Assembly: GCF_030463565.1 (NCBI RefSeq)
Contig: NC_134649.1
Location: 35,303,044-35,367,043, forward strand
Length of the DNA stretch: 64,000 bases
Direction: 5' to 3'
DNA from: Pelecanus crispus
Lineage: Eukaryota; Chordata; Aves; Pelecaniformes; Pelecanidae
Every line of letters starts with the position of its first letter. Positions within the stretch are counted from its first letter, which is position 1. The position numbers were made by a program, and so were the translations under genes. The notes below the pieces were generated by a model. The model ran no database searches and was not told the origin of the DNA. It saw nothing but the letters and a program-made list of their open reading frames with translations. This document shows positions 33,093 to 45,400 of this stretch, in pieces.

Positions 33093-35041
33093 CTTGTTAT
33101 CCATTGGCCTGTCCTTGGGTCAGGAATGGAGTAGAGAAGAGGAATAGGAAAACAGTTATTCACATGCATTTGCAGCTTATGGTACAGTTTGGACAGCAGG
33201 TGTGGACATAAGCTCCAGTTGGAGCTCATTTCTTGTAGCGACACAGCCCTGGCATCCCACTCTGAGCAGCTACTCCTTTACAGAAGGCAGGGTGGGTGTC
33301 CCTAGCTGTTGCTAGCTGGAGTCCCTCAGTGACCTGCACCTTTGCTTTCAGTCTGTGTGCCTGATGCTGGGAAGTTTGGAGGACCACAGCAGCAGTGCAC
33401 CTGAGCTTAATGAAAACCAGTAGGAGAAGGCATTTTGAAAGTCAGCAACAAAACAGCTGGGTTGCCCCTCTGAAGGTGGGTACCATGAGGAATAGAGCTG
33501 GGCAATTATTGGTGTGTAAGAGCTAAAAGTTAACATACACGCTCTTCGGAAACTGAGGAGATGTGATTGTTTTGATGGTAGACAAAGTAAATACCTGTAC
33601 AGTGCCATGAAGAGTAGTGTAGGCCATATATTAAGATAAGTAATTGAAAAAGACCAATACTGAATAGGCTTTTCATTTTCTTTAAAGCAATCTGAACTTT
33701 CAATGGGATACCTTCTGTTTTTAGGTGGTTTGGTTTTTTAGGTTTTATTCCAGATGTAAATTTGTATAGTTTGATTCCTTGTGAATTGTGTATTTGCATA
33801 TCAATACCTAAGTACTGGTGTCCAAGCAACATATTACCGTGCTTTAGTAACTTTTTCTATTTTTTCATCAGAAGTAGCAAAACCGTGGGTCAGCTCTTTT
33901 TATAGCATTTTACATACTAAGCTACATCCTTTTAGTTGTGATATAAGAGAATTAGAAAATTGTGTGTATAGAAAAGTGGTGATAACAGCACGAACAGGGC
34001 GTGTAGTCTCTAAAATGTATACTACATTTTTAATATGAATGTAAGCTTTTAAAGAGAAAATAATTTTGAATTAAAAGCTAACTGGGGAAATCTGATCCTG
34101 CCCTGAAGAGGAATTGCAAACTGTTGACCACATTTGAATAGCAGAAATAGAAAAGGCATCTCTTTTTTTTTGCTGGCCTATAGTTTTTTCTCATAATGAT
34201 TATCATGTTGCACCATCACATAACTTAAATGGAAACATTCAAGACTTAATTTGGACTTGAATTATTCATAGAGGAGCTGATTGTCATACAGTATTTGTCT
34301 TATGCACACACAATTCATACTGTATGTATTAGAGTGAGAAGGTTGTCTAAACTCCAAATTACAAATGTAGAATATTCAGTGCAACATAAAATTCAGAGGA
34401 TGTTTCACAGGATTCTACTTCTTAAAAGCTTTTATGAGAAAAATTAAAATAATCTACTGTTTGTGGAAGAGCTGAAACTCAATTCTTGGAACTAAATTAT
34501 GTTGATTTAATGCCAGAATTTTAAACAGAACTTACCTGTTTAAGTAAGCTTCAGTTCTGAATAACTGATTGAAGACCTAATTTTTTTTATTTTTTGATGC
34601 CCCAGAGAAGGATATACTCATGTACTATTGGGTTTGAGTTAAAGATATCTTGTGCAGATTTCAACTGAAGATACGTTTTGCAAAATTAGCAGCTCTGATC
34701 TCAGCATAAAATCAGGTCAAGAAAATAAGCATGTAAATCTGTGAACTATTTTTTCCCCCCTACCTGGGACAGAGACTAGATGTTCTAGTAACAGAATTTG
34801 TCTGCAAATTTTTTTTTATACCATTTATTGATATCTGAATAACAAACATGATGAGGCTTTAATGCAAAATTACTACAGTTAACAGTTTGAAAGAAAATAT
34901 ATTGGAGGAATGCCAAAGGGCTGTCTTGTGCTTTTATATTTCTTTAGATAACAGCATATCCTTATGTACAGAAAGCCGTAACTGTCTGTAAATGTTACGT
35001 ATTCCTGCATGGTTATTGAGTAGCAGTGATACTTTGAATAT

Positions 35042-35055
35042 CCATTAGGTGGCAG
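35042..35055 (+). promoter_or_regulatory. CTCF-like motif, forward
   Basis: CCATTAGGTGGCAG matches the CTCF core consensus CCASYAGRKGGCRS at all but one position (T for S at position 4). Confidence 0.4.
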
Positions 35056-36679
35056 CGTAAGTGTGAAACAACGCTATCTGCTTTGTTTAATTACACTGCA
35101 AACTTTCTACCCTGTTAGTTGTAACATGTTTGGATTCTCCTTTATATAAAAATTCTTAGTCTAGTGCTACTAGACACTTATGTAGTGCATGAGTGGCAAA
35201 TTCTTACTGGATTAAGGACCAGTGTTGAATACACAGCTGTATGCTGCTTTGGGAATTTGTTAGAAGTCTCATATTGGTAGGGTCTTGGGTAAAGTTGGAG
35301 CAATGCTTGTATGTTCACATATGATTATTATATAAGGGGAAAGATTGGGGGTTTTTTTGGTTGGTTGTTTTTTGTTGGCTTGCTTTTTTTTTTTTGCCAC
35401 AGTTAGTCTGGGGGGAAGCTGAGAACTCTGCTGTGGAATAGCAGACTTCCAGTTTTGTTAGTGGTACCGTTGGCAATTTTTTGGTATAAATGAAAAAAGG
35501 TGGACGTAAGTAAGTGTAATAATTACCTTTTGAAGTATAGTAGGTAGGAAAAATAATGATCATCAGATAGGTCAACTGTAAATAAAAACTGCATCCTCAA
35601 ACCAGCGAGTTTGGCAAAGACTGAAATAGAACTGACTTGTTTATTCTCATACCTGTGTTAATTTCTGGAGGATATGCTTGTATCTGTCAGGTAGAGGAAA
35701 CAAAAGCAATTGTAGGCTCTTTTTGGTTTAAGGCAAATATGCTTTGCCTTGTTATGTTTTCTGCTAATGCATGAGAATTTGATTTGTCATGTACCTGATG
35801 AGACTGGATTTTGAATGTATGCACACACACAATTCCTGCTTTTGCATGGTTTTTCTTCCTTCTCTTTTTCTGAACTCATTTGAAAACAATGGGTTTTTTG
35901 TTTAGTGAAAAGTAAAATTTAATGCAATTAAATTTGAAGAATAAATGTTCGAGTTAGGGATTATGCTTTTTCATTACTCTTCTTACATTTTTAAATCCTA
36001 TTTGTAAAGTTAGCTTGTAAGCACACCTACAGATTTCACTTGGCTATTTCCACTCCCAGATTTTAATTTGATACCAAAAATGACATCATTATCCCATTGT
36101 AGTATCTTTAGAAATTAAAAGGAATGATTAACCAGAGGAATGGATTTGTTAAGACAGGTGGTGTGATGTGGATGTTGGCTTTTCTGCCAGACTAGTCCAC
36201 AGACCAAGGCGCTACAGCTGCAGGTGACAATGTGGTTGAACTGGTGTTGTAGTCTTCTACGGTGATCTTGGTCTTATCTGCATGCAAAAACTTGCTTGTA
36301 CTGATTTGTGTAGCACTGTGGTACTAGCAAAGCAGGGAGAGGTGTTTTAAAGGCTGGGAAAAGACAAACATGTTAAAGAAAAAAGTGGCATCTCAGAGTG
36401 CTGAAGAATGGTTTAAATGCCAGATGTTATCATACCTAAGTAAACCTGGTTTCGTTCAAAAGGTTGGTTAACAATCCATTTTACATTGAATGTGTTCTCT
36501 GGGGCCTGTTAAGGCATATAGTGTGTTTCTGTTATCTGTAAAAGCTCTATTAAATGTTTGGTATACATTACGCTGTCCGTCTAGGTGATAGCTTGGTTAT
36601 GAATGCACTCCAAGGAGGAAAAAAGGCTTTAGCTCACTGATGCTGTGGAGCTGCTTGTAGATAGCTGGAACTTTCTTAT

Positions 36680-36693
36680 CAGCCACCTGGTGG
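36680..36693 (-). promoter_or_regulatory. CTCF-like motif, reverse
   Basis: On the minus strand CCACCAGGTGGCTG matches the CTCF core at all but one position (T for R at position 13). It faces the forward motif 1.6 kb to the left, a convergent arrangement. Confidence 0.4.
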
Positions 36694-39600
36694 GAGAGGT
36701 ATGGGCTATATGACTGAGAAGACTCATATGTGAAAAGTGGGAAAGGAAGCTGGAAAGGCTTGCATTCCAACAAGGCACTACATCTTGTCATTCATCTTTA
36801 TTTCTGTGTCTGAGATGGCCACAACACAAAGGATGTAATGGAATTGTCTGGCCTCACTGATGTTCAGGTGAGCCTTGTGTGGGCAGTGCCTCATGGGATA
36901 GCTGGGGCAGGTGTGTGAAGCCACAGCTGGAAAGGTATTAGATTTTAGTAGGAGTGAGATTTGGGAATGTCTGTGCTGAAGGATATATGTTTCTGAAAAA
37001 AAGAAACATGAATCATTGAATATTTTTCAAGTTCTTATTTTCTCATTTGTGTGCATGTTGGTTTTGTTAGCAAGCTGGCTGCTGTCTGTTGTGCTCCTAC
37101 GCTTGGTTTAGTGTGGTTGGTTTTATCAGAAAGTTTCTGTCCCACAGCCTAATCCAGTTCTACTGAACATCAGTACTATCTCCAGCTGTAGCTCTTAGGA
37201 GACTTGCTGAATATTTATGTACTGAGATGTTTATACATTACTTATATTTCTTGGTTATGTTATACTGCTTAATTGCTAAATATTGTTAAAGAACAAAGGC
37301 AAACTCGCCTAATTTTTTCTTACTTCTCCTATACTCAACTGAAATCGCACTTGTCCCTGAAAATACACGTAGCTAGGATATAGACAGTGCTGTTTTCTGC
37401 TGGGTATGCATCTACACTGATGACTGAGTGAGCAGGAATGTTTCTTCTTGGTGCATATTTGCTTTACTGTACATTTGGAGTTTTGTGTCTGCATTTGGAG
37501 TCTTGCAGTAGGCATTTGAACATACTACTGTTGTGCTAAGAGTGGATTCCCTCCTGATGAACCAAGGCTGAGACTGCACAGCAGCTGGAGCTGTGTGGGC
37601 ACAGGGTTATTAGCGCACTGTTCATATGCTGTGCACACTGGGGATGGGCAGCTGGCATGAACTTTGCTGCTGGTAAAGATGTAATGTGGATATGCAGTCC
37701 TGGAATCATAACAGATTTCAGTAACTGAAACCTTGTTTTTTCCCTCTTTGTAGTGTAACAGCCTGCAATGTAGACTTGTCAATGGAAACTGTATGACAGG
37801 ATTAACATAAATTTTGAGAATGTCCATTACTACATTAGAAAGGGCAATGCAAGTAAGGTGACAAATTAAACAAGGCTCTAACTGTTGCTAGAGACATCTC
37901 TGATACTTGATCTACAGCTCTAGCTGTTGAACTTTCTTTAACTGTTTCAGACTTAACAGCCAAGATAAAAATAGCAGTTAAGGTACTTGTCAGAAGTAGG
38001 TGGATGAAGCCAATTCCATAATCTATTTGGTGAATAAAACAGTGATGTGATAATTGACACATTGTTCTGAAGAGCTCTTACAGTTGTGTTGGAATATTAG
38101 TATCATTTTTTGTCTTCTGAAAAGTTATTACTTTAATGGAATGTGTTAATGCAATCAAAAAAAACTTTAAATGGGTGCAAGCAGTGTAGGTATTTAAAAA
38201 GCATGTAGTTATGATGTGCTAGGGGGTGTTTGGGAAGATGTGGAGGGTGTGAAGCCTGGAATGGGTGCCGACATGATGATTCTGTGGAGGTTTTTAAAAC
38301 AGATTGCATTCAGGTTGCAGCATTCTTACTCCATTCTTATTGCTCCTGATTCTGATGTTTCTCTGTATGCAACATTGCCACTCTTGGTTTTACTGAACAT
38401 AAAAGGGAAACTACAGCCATGACAAAAGATTCATTGCAAAACCAGATTGCCTCTTCTGAAAGATGTATTTAAAACAATGGTCTTCTGGTAGGAAAAATCC
38501 CCTGCAAGCTATAGAAGTAATCTGGGACAACCCACCCCCAGAAAAATTCCACATTTTGCAGGAGGTTGGTATACCATGTTGTACAGTGTCTCATGGGTTG
38601 CAAAAATGGTTTGAGTTACCATGTGAAATCAATTTAGGCGCATGTGAGACTTTTTATAGTAGAGTTAATCAAAGAAATATTATGTAATATCTGATTGGGG
38701 AACATATACCTCATCCCCGGTTTAGCTTTTATGTGAATATCACATTTGCTTCTGTCATTATCACATGATAGAGGGCCTCAAAGAATCTGATTTTAAAATA
38801 CAGTTGAAATTCTTTATTATCCTATTTATTGCATTTTCCATTTTTTCTCATTTAAGATATTCCACTGTGTTATACCTCATAATCTAGAACTTAATGTATG
38901 CTGGCTCAGTGCTATCAGAAGCAGAGCTAGCCCCCGGTAAGAAATAATTGCATATAAATTTATTTAATATTTTTGTCCATCTCCATCAGCCTGGGTGACA
39001 AAACCATGCTTTCAGTTCTCTACATTCATATTGTCCTGACATTAAAAATTCTCCCTTTTCTGCCTGGCTTAAATAAGTAGTTTTTAAAGTCAGAAGGAAC
39101 AAATGGAGGACATTGAGAAGAATCCTCAGTAACTTCTTCATGTTGACAATTAATTGCAATTGAATTGTCATGTGTTTCATGCTCAAGGAAGAAAAAAACC
39201 TAGCTTGTAAAGAATTCATAAGTGCTAATTTAATTCACCAATAACCATAGTAAAAATTAAGGTTCTCCAGCAATCCAGTCAGCATGAAGCTGAGCTTCAA
39301 TGGTAGAGTAAAAGAATGTAAGTCAGACTAAGTAATGAGACAATAAAATTTCTTGTTAAGTTCTTCCATAGAGTAGTATGTTGAGTTCTAATTACTGCAT
39401 CATAAAAAAAAAAAGACATTATAGCAGTACAGAGGATGGTAATAGAAGTTGATTACTTTCAGAAGCAGTCAGGCATAAAAACAGATATGTAGTAATACCT
39501 AAGTATCTGCAAAGATAAATAATAAGAGAGTTGAAATATATAAAAAATGTAAATGGATTAAGCAGTGCAAAGTTTTGCATTTTCCTTGGTAACAAAACCA

Positions 39601-40207
39601 TTTGATGTCAATGACAATTAGTGGGTGATAACAGGTATCAGGAAGCCGTATGCTATTTTGACAGAAAGACACTTCCGTGCAGAAGGAGGTTGTGCTTCTT
39701 CAAACAAAAAACCCACCAAAATCTGCATTGTAAGACTATTTTTCTTCAAAAAGGCTTTGGAAATCAAGCATTTTAGATTTTATGCTTTCATAGTAGGATT
39801 TTCACATTCTAGGCTACTGTCAAAGTTAAATTTCTTTTTGGAAGAAGTAGAGGTGAGTTTAAAGACAGACATTTTTTCCTTAGGCATTGGATTCCTTAAT
39901 TCTTGTTGCCCTGGGACAAAAAAAATCATTAGTAAGAATCAAAAAGAATTGGATGCTTTTGACTAAGAAAAGAGTTTTAATTTATGCTTTAAAAAAAGTC
40001 AGGGACACAAACGATCATGTCTGAGTCTCCAAGCAATACGAATTAAGCTGAGACGTTTGACCGAAGTAGCTTATTGCCATATTTATCTCCTATGGTATCT
40101 CTCATACTTTTCTTTGAAGTGTTTGACGTCAGGTACTGGAAAGAGCTATAGCAAAGAATTTGATGCCTGGAACTCCTTTCAGAAACTTTCCAATCATCAT
40201 TGCTGCC

Positions 40208-40225
40208 TCCTGCTTACCTTGCTGC
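40208..40225 (+). repeat. Left arm of an 18-bp inverted repeat
   Basis: TCCTGCTTACCTTGCTGC recurs exactly, inverted, at 40879-40896. Weaker similarity continues for about 60 nt beyond the perfect core, so the two may be diverged copies of one element. Confidence 0.7.
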
Positions 40226-40878
40226 TGCAGATCTGCAGCCTTTCTTATGGATATTAGAAACAGTCATTAGGCTTCTGGAATATTTGCTTCTCTCATTCTG
40301 TTTGTGTTACAGCTTCAGTTTTTTCATCATTAATAGAAGTTTCCACATGCTGTCTTGGCAGTGTTTGTCTAACTTGTTTCTAAGGTGAGATAATAATGTA
40401 CTGCATGGCCCCATTGTGTGACATGGTCTTGCTGAGAACCAGTAAGCATCAGTTCAAGTTAATTGTGAGACTGAAGTCGGGCACCAGTGTGAAAATACAA
40501 GCATTTTAAATGAAAATGTCCCATGGCTACCTTTCTTATTAAGCATATACCTTAACTGAACTTTAAATGCTGCCAAAGCAGCAAGGCTACATTATCTGTT
40601 GAAGTTCTCTAAATGATGTTGGATATCATTTGTATAATGCTTTAGGTGGGTGTGACTCATGGAGAAGGTGCTCCTGAATGTTCCCCACCTATGACATGAC
40701 CCTGTAGGCTAGCCTTTAGTGTTGAGCCAACACACCATCCACATTCCCTGATAACGTAACAAAAGAGAAGAGATCCGTATTTGCCTGTTCATATAGCTGA
40801 CAGAGAACAAAAAGGACAAGGATGCCAGGCTTGAGACAGCTGCTTTTGTTCACTGTGCAGAAAGTCTCCAGGTGTGTG

Positions 40879-40896
40879 GCAGCAAGGTAAGCAGGA
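40879..40896 (-). repeat. Right arm of the 18-bp inverted repeat
   Basis: Exact reverse complement of 40208-40225, with 653 bp between the arms. Confidence 0.7.
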
Positions 40897-42199
40897 GATG
40901 GTGATGAATTTCTGTATTTTCTTGGGTATTTCCTTAACTTGAAGATCCTTTCTGTGCCCTTTAAACCCTTCATAATTTTAAGTCATTAAGAAGGAGAGAG
41001 AAAAGGTAAAAAGAATTGGTTCCTCTGGGCTTATACTTCCACCCTGAACATTTTGGCTCTCTATTCTGCCTATTTCTCAATTTCAAAAAAGACTCATTCA
41101 CAGAGTCTTCTCCATCCTTTATGTTACAAGATTTTCTTTCAGGCAGTTAGCCAGGTACATGAATCACTGTAGTCCTGATCAGAGAAATGAAAACTAAAAT
41201 GGTATGAGGGAAGCTTCCAAGTAATTGAACTTGCAATATGTTACAATGCTTTATTAGGCTAATAGACTTTAGAAAGTGCTTGTTTACAGATTCTTTTCTT
41301 GAAGCTGCTCAAAATGTGCTCCTGAGAGCAAGTTTTTAAAAAAAAAAAAAATCAATAGAGAGAGTAATTTTGGCCATCACTTGCTCTTCTGCTGCAATGT
41401 GACTGGTCCCATCAGACTTTACATGTTTAATGCTGAGAGGCAGAATCTAAGTTCTGGAACCAGTGAGCTGTATTTTGTCAGGTTGCTTTCTTTTGTCAAT
41501 TACAGCTGTTCTGAAGAGACAGAAACTTCACTAATAGCTTCTTAAAGTTCCGTTACTTTGGGTTAGTAGCTTTCCACACGTAGAAAAGTGACACTACTGC
41601 CTTCAAATTTCAGATATGTTTCATTGCTTGACAGCATCACGTGTTGATTTTGCGTTTTTTGCCTAAGGCTTATTTTCTAAAGCTATTTTTCAGATGACTC
41701 CTGAATACACTAAGAAATTTTTAAAAATAAAAGTTTAATAGTAACTTATGCAATCTGTGTTTTTGCATGGAAATTGCATAATTTGATAGTAAGTTACCTA
41801 ATTTACATAGCCAATAGTAGATTCCTGATATACTAATGAAAAGCATATGGCCTTTGGAGATGCAAATGTAGAGGTCTCTTCTGAGTGTTTTATTACCAAC
41901 AATATAAAATCTGAGGGTCTCTTTCATTGGGTAAATTGCGCGTATTGTTCTGTATCTTTCTTGAACCTTAGCTGCAGCAGATTCTGGTACGTTTACAAAT
42001 ACTACAGTGATAACATATCCAGTGTCTGAATATATCCAGTATATGAGTACCCACAAAGTAATGTTTCTGCAAAGAGTGATTAAGCACAGAAGAGTAATTT
42101 ATTATTAGACTGATACAAAAGAAAAACCGGAAGACAGCTTGTTCTTTTCAGTCTCTGAAGCTGTTATTTGAATCTCTTAATGGTGAATATATCTGTCTT

Positions 42200-42450
42200 T
42201 TTCTAGCCATTCTTCCTTTTTGATGGTCTTGAGGCAACTCTTAACACTTTTACAGACAGAAGCAGTGACAGTATATGGATTATCAGCATTTAAAGATCTG
42301 GATTTTTGATCACAGCATCTGTCCCTCTTTTTCCATTAGTTTTCTAATTAAGTTAATATTGCATTTTCCTTATTGCTATCATTGAAATACTTATAGTCAG
42401 CTCAAGCTATGTATGAAATGATTCTATGATTCTTTCTATGAAATAGATAG
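42200..42450 (+). mobile_element. Possible worn CR1 3' end
   Basis: The words ATGATTCTATGATTCT at 42418-42433 resemble the ATTCTATG-type tail of CR1 elements in plus orientation. The body upstream has no clear similarity, so only the tail supports the call and the left edge is a guess. Confidence 0.3.
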
Positions 42451-45400
42451 AATATTTAAGTACACTGCATATTTCATTTTAAGGATGAAACTGAATAAAC
42501 TTGATACTTCTGGCAAAACCAGTTTCCTTAATAAGAATAATCAATTACATTTTCCTCTCTGCCACATGGCCAGACATGCAGAGCATATCTTTCCACCTGG
42601 GTTCCTCATGTCATTTGAAAAGCCAGAATTAAAAGGGACAGAACAGAGATTGCAGTCCTCTCCATTTTATCACATAAACTTTCCCTCTGTGCAGCTGGTA
42701 CACTGAAAATGTAACTGCTTCGGAATAGACTCAATAGATATTAACTGTGAGAACAAAAGAACTTTAATTCTATGGTGTGGTGGGTTTTTTGGAGTTGGTT
42801 TTTTTTTTTTTTTTTGTACTAGAAAATCTGTATTAATGATATTGTGGGAATCCATAATCATCTCAGTACTTCAATATAAAATGAGCTTCCTCATGTCTTT
42901 TTGTCAGTTTTGGGTCTGCCCCCCCAACTCCTCTTGCTGGCTTTCCTAAAACTTCTGTCACCTGACTGTGAAGTGTAGATCTCCTTTGCAATATGTCATC
43001 AGTAGTAATAGATACCCTGCAAATTATGCACTTATCCTCACCTCAACAGTTAATTCATTCAGTATTTTATGGCATCTGTGTATAGCCACTGGCAGGTACA
43101 AAATACTTGGCATAAGCAGAAACTAGAGGAAACATAAATAAGAAATAAAATGTAAAAACAAGGGAGAAGAAAAGTGTTTTCTGTGCAATTGGTTATTTAT
43201 GTATGTGTTGCAGCTATTTGCATCTGTCTCCTTGCTGGTGTGGATGGTGCTGAGAACTCAGGTCATCTTCAGAGTTATTCCTCTGAAGTCTGCAGACCCT
43301 CCCTTTGAAGTAAATGTCTTTGTGGCACTCTGAGCCTCCATCAGTAACTGAATTTGTTTCTATAAGACTATGTTGTGGCTTCTACTGGCTAGTACAAGGC
43401 AAAAGTATATCTCTCTTGGCTGAAGAAGTTACTACATGTGTTATATAGAGACAGTTTTCACACCCTGTATTGTGAAGCCAGTTTAATTTTTCTAATTTGT
43501 AATTCTTCAGATAGGATCTTCACAGGGTCTTTACAGAGTTCTTAAGCTTGATCACTGCTTCTTCAGAATGTATTACTGTTTGAAATCATAAGGGTCTTTG
43601 AGTTCCTAGGCCTGCTGTGACTCTGCGGAATTCCTACAGATTGTTGCTAATATTTTTGCAGGACCTTTCCTACTTTTTGCATATTGATATATTGTGCTCA
43701 TCTGTCATATAACTGGTGCAGCATTTTGTTGTAAAATGTTGCTGTAAATCACTTTTATGTTTTCAAATGTCTTTGCAAGGTGGTGGAATGACTTAGCAGA
43801 AAATGCTACAGTTGCTGACAGCAGAGTCTTTCCCTTCCGAGATAATGCTTGCAAAAAGAAAACATAATATGATAGTGTAAGCAGAAAAAAATCTGGAACA
43901 CTTGTTGCCAACTTCAGTTCCATGACCTTGCATGTAATTAAAAGACTTCCTATCTTTGTTGCTCGAACAGCGTGTAGATAGTCCTATACACAAATTTGGC
44001 TGATTTTATGAAGAAAGAGGAAAAATGAGCTAGAGTCTAGAAACTTGACATGAAAGGTGACTATATTGGTTGTTTTCTAAGAAATTTTTATTAAAGATTG
44101 TGCTCTCTAAGATCGGAACAAATACAGATTTTTCTACTTTTTTATATCTGTTAGTTCCATCTAATGCAGCAAATCTACTAAGGAAAAAATAAAATAAGGT
44201 TGCTGGTTTTATTTTTTTTTTTACATGCAAACCTTTATCTAATTGAAAAGGCATGACCATTGCCTTTATTCTACAAAGTTGTCTGATTAATTATATTATC
44301 TATTTCATGAGTGAGTGTGGTCCTTAGACCCTCTCAAATGAAAATAGGACATTTTAATCTGACCATGTTCGTTGTATCATGGGAAATCCTAGTCCAATTA
44401 TTTCTTCTTTTCCTTTTGCCAAGGATCCTATTTTAAATATCTGATAGCTGTGTGATAGCAGTTGGGTTATGTGAAGTCTGATTAATACTCTCCTAGCACA
44501 AATCCTGTTTTACATATCTTTATTATTGTTAACCAAATCAGATCTAAGTGTGATCAGCCATGATATGTTTTTGTTTTATAGCATTCTGACTTAGTTCAGT
44601 GCTACCATGTCTTTCTTTTCCTGTGATTGCACATTTAGCAATACAGTGCTATTTATCTTTTGGTTTTTGTTTTTTTTTTTTCTTTAGTCTACTCATTCTT
44701 TGTTTCTGGGCCTGTGGAGGAATTATGGGAACTCCCATGCATTGCTTGAGCTCCCAGGGGAGCTAGATAGTCTTGGGAGAGGAATGTCTGAGGGTCAATG
44801 AATTTATTGATATAGTTAGCCTGAGACTGGGCAGGGGGCGGGGGGGAGAACACCCCCCCAAAAAACCAAACCACTGCAGACTTTTCAGATGGCTATGGGT
44901 GGCATGAGACTGCAGTGGTACTCGGTGATAGGCTGCTCTAGGACCACGGTGCAACTATTCTAAATCATATTGAAACTTCACATTAAAAAAGACTCTGTAA
45001 ACTTTCCCGACTGTCTTGACCATGGCGGAACTGAGGTATGTGTGGTTACTTTTGGTGGAATGGCTGTTGGTGCTTTCTGACAAAGCTAGTTCCTTCATGA
45101 TGACATGTTTTAAAAAAGGGAAGAGTACATGTATTTTAAGCTGAATGCCAATCATCTTAGGGTGGTAGTGCTAGATGACATCTCTCTCTCTCCTATTCTT
45201 ATCCCAAAATCAGTAATAGTCTTTGAGTAGTATTGCTGTGATTAAGGAAGGAGGCAGATTGCCTTGTTAAAGGTACTTCACAGAGTATGAAAAAAATAAT
45301 TGGAGGACTGCTTAGATTAATAATCCATAGTTAGCTGATGTAGCAGGGCAAACAAAAGTACACTCAAAGTTCCAGTTACCTAAAGATCATCAATGTCACT

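Larger units (their letters stand above)
33093..42199. other. Intergenic, no gene recognised
   Basis: About 9 kb of AT-rich DNA. Apart from the two CTCF-like motifs and the inverted repeat listed separately, no coding exon or structured RNA was recognised. The open frames in it (for example 38216-38422 and 39625-39966, plus strand) have no motif, splice structure or composition suggesting coding. Confidence 0.45.

Noticed and set aside
45022-45040. ATGGCGGAACTGAG followed by GTATGT, like a tiny first exon
   Set aside because: No CpG island, no upstream promoter features and no downstream exon. It is probably coincidence.
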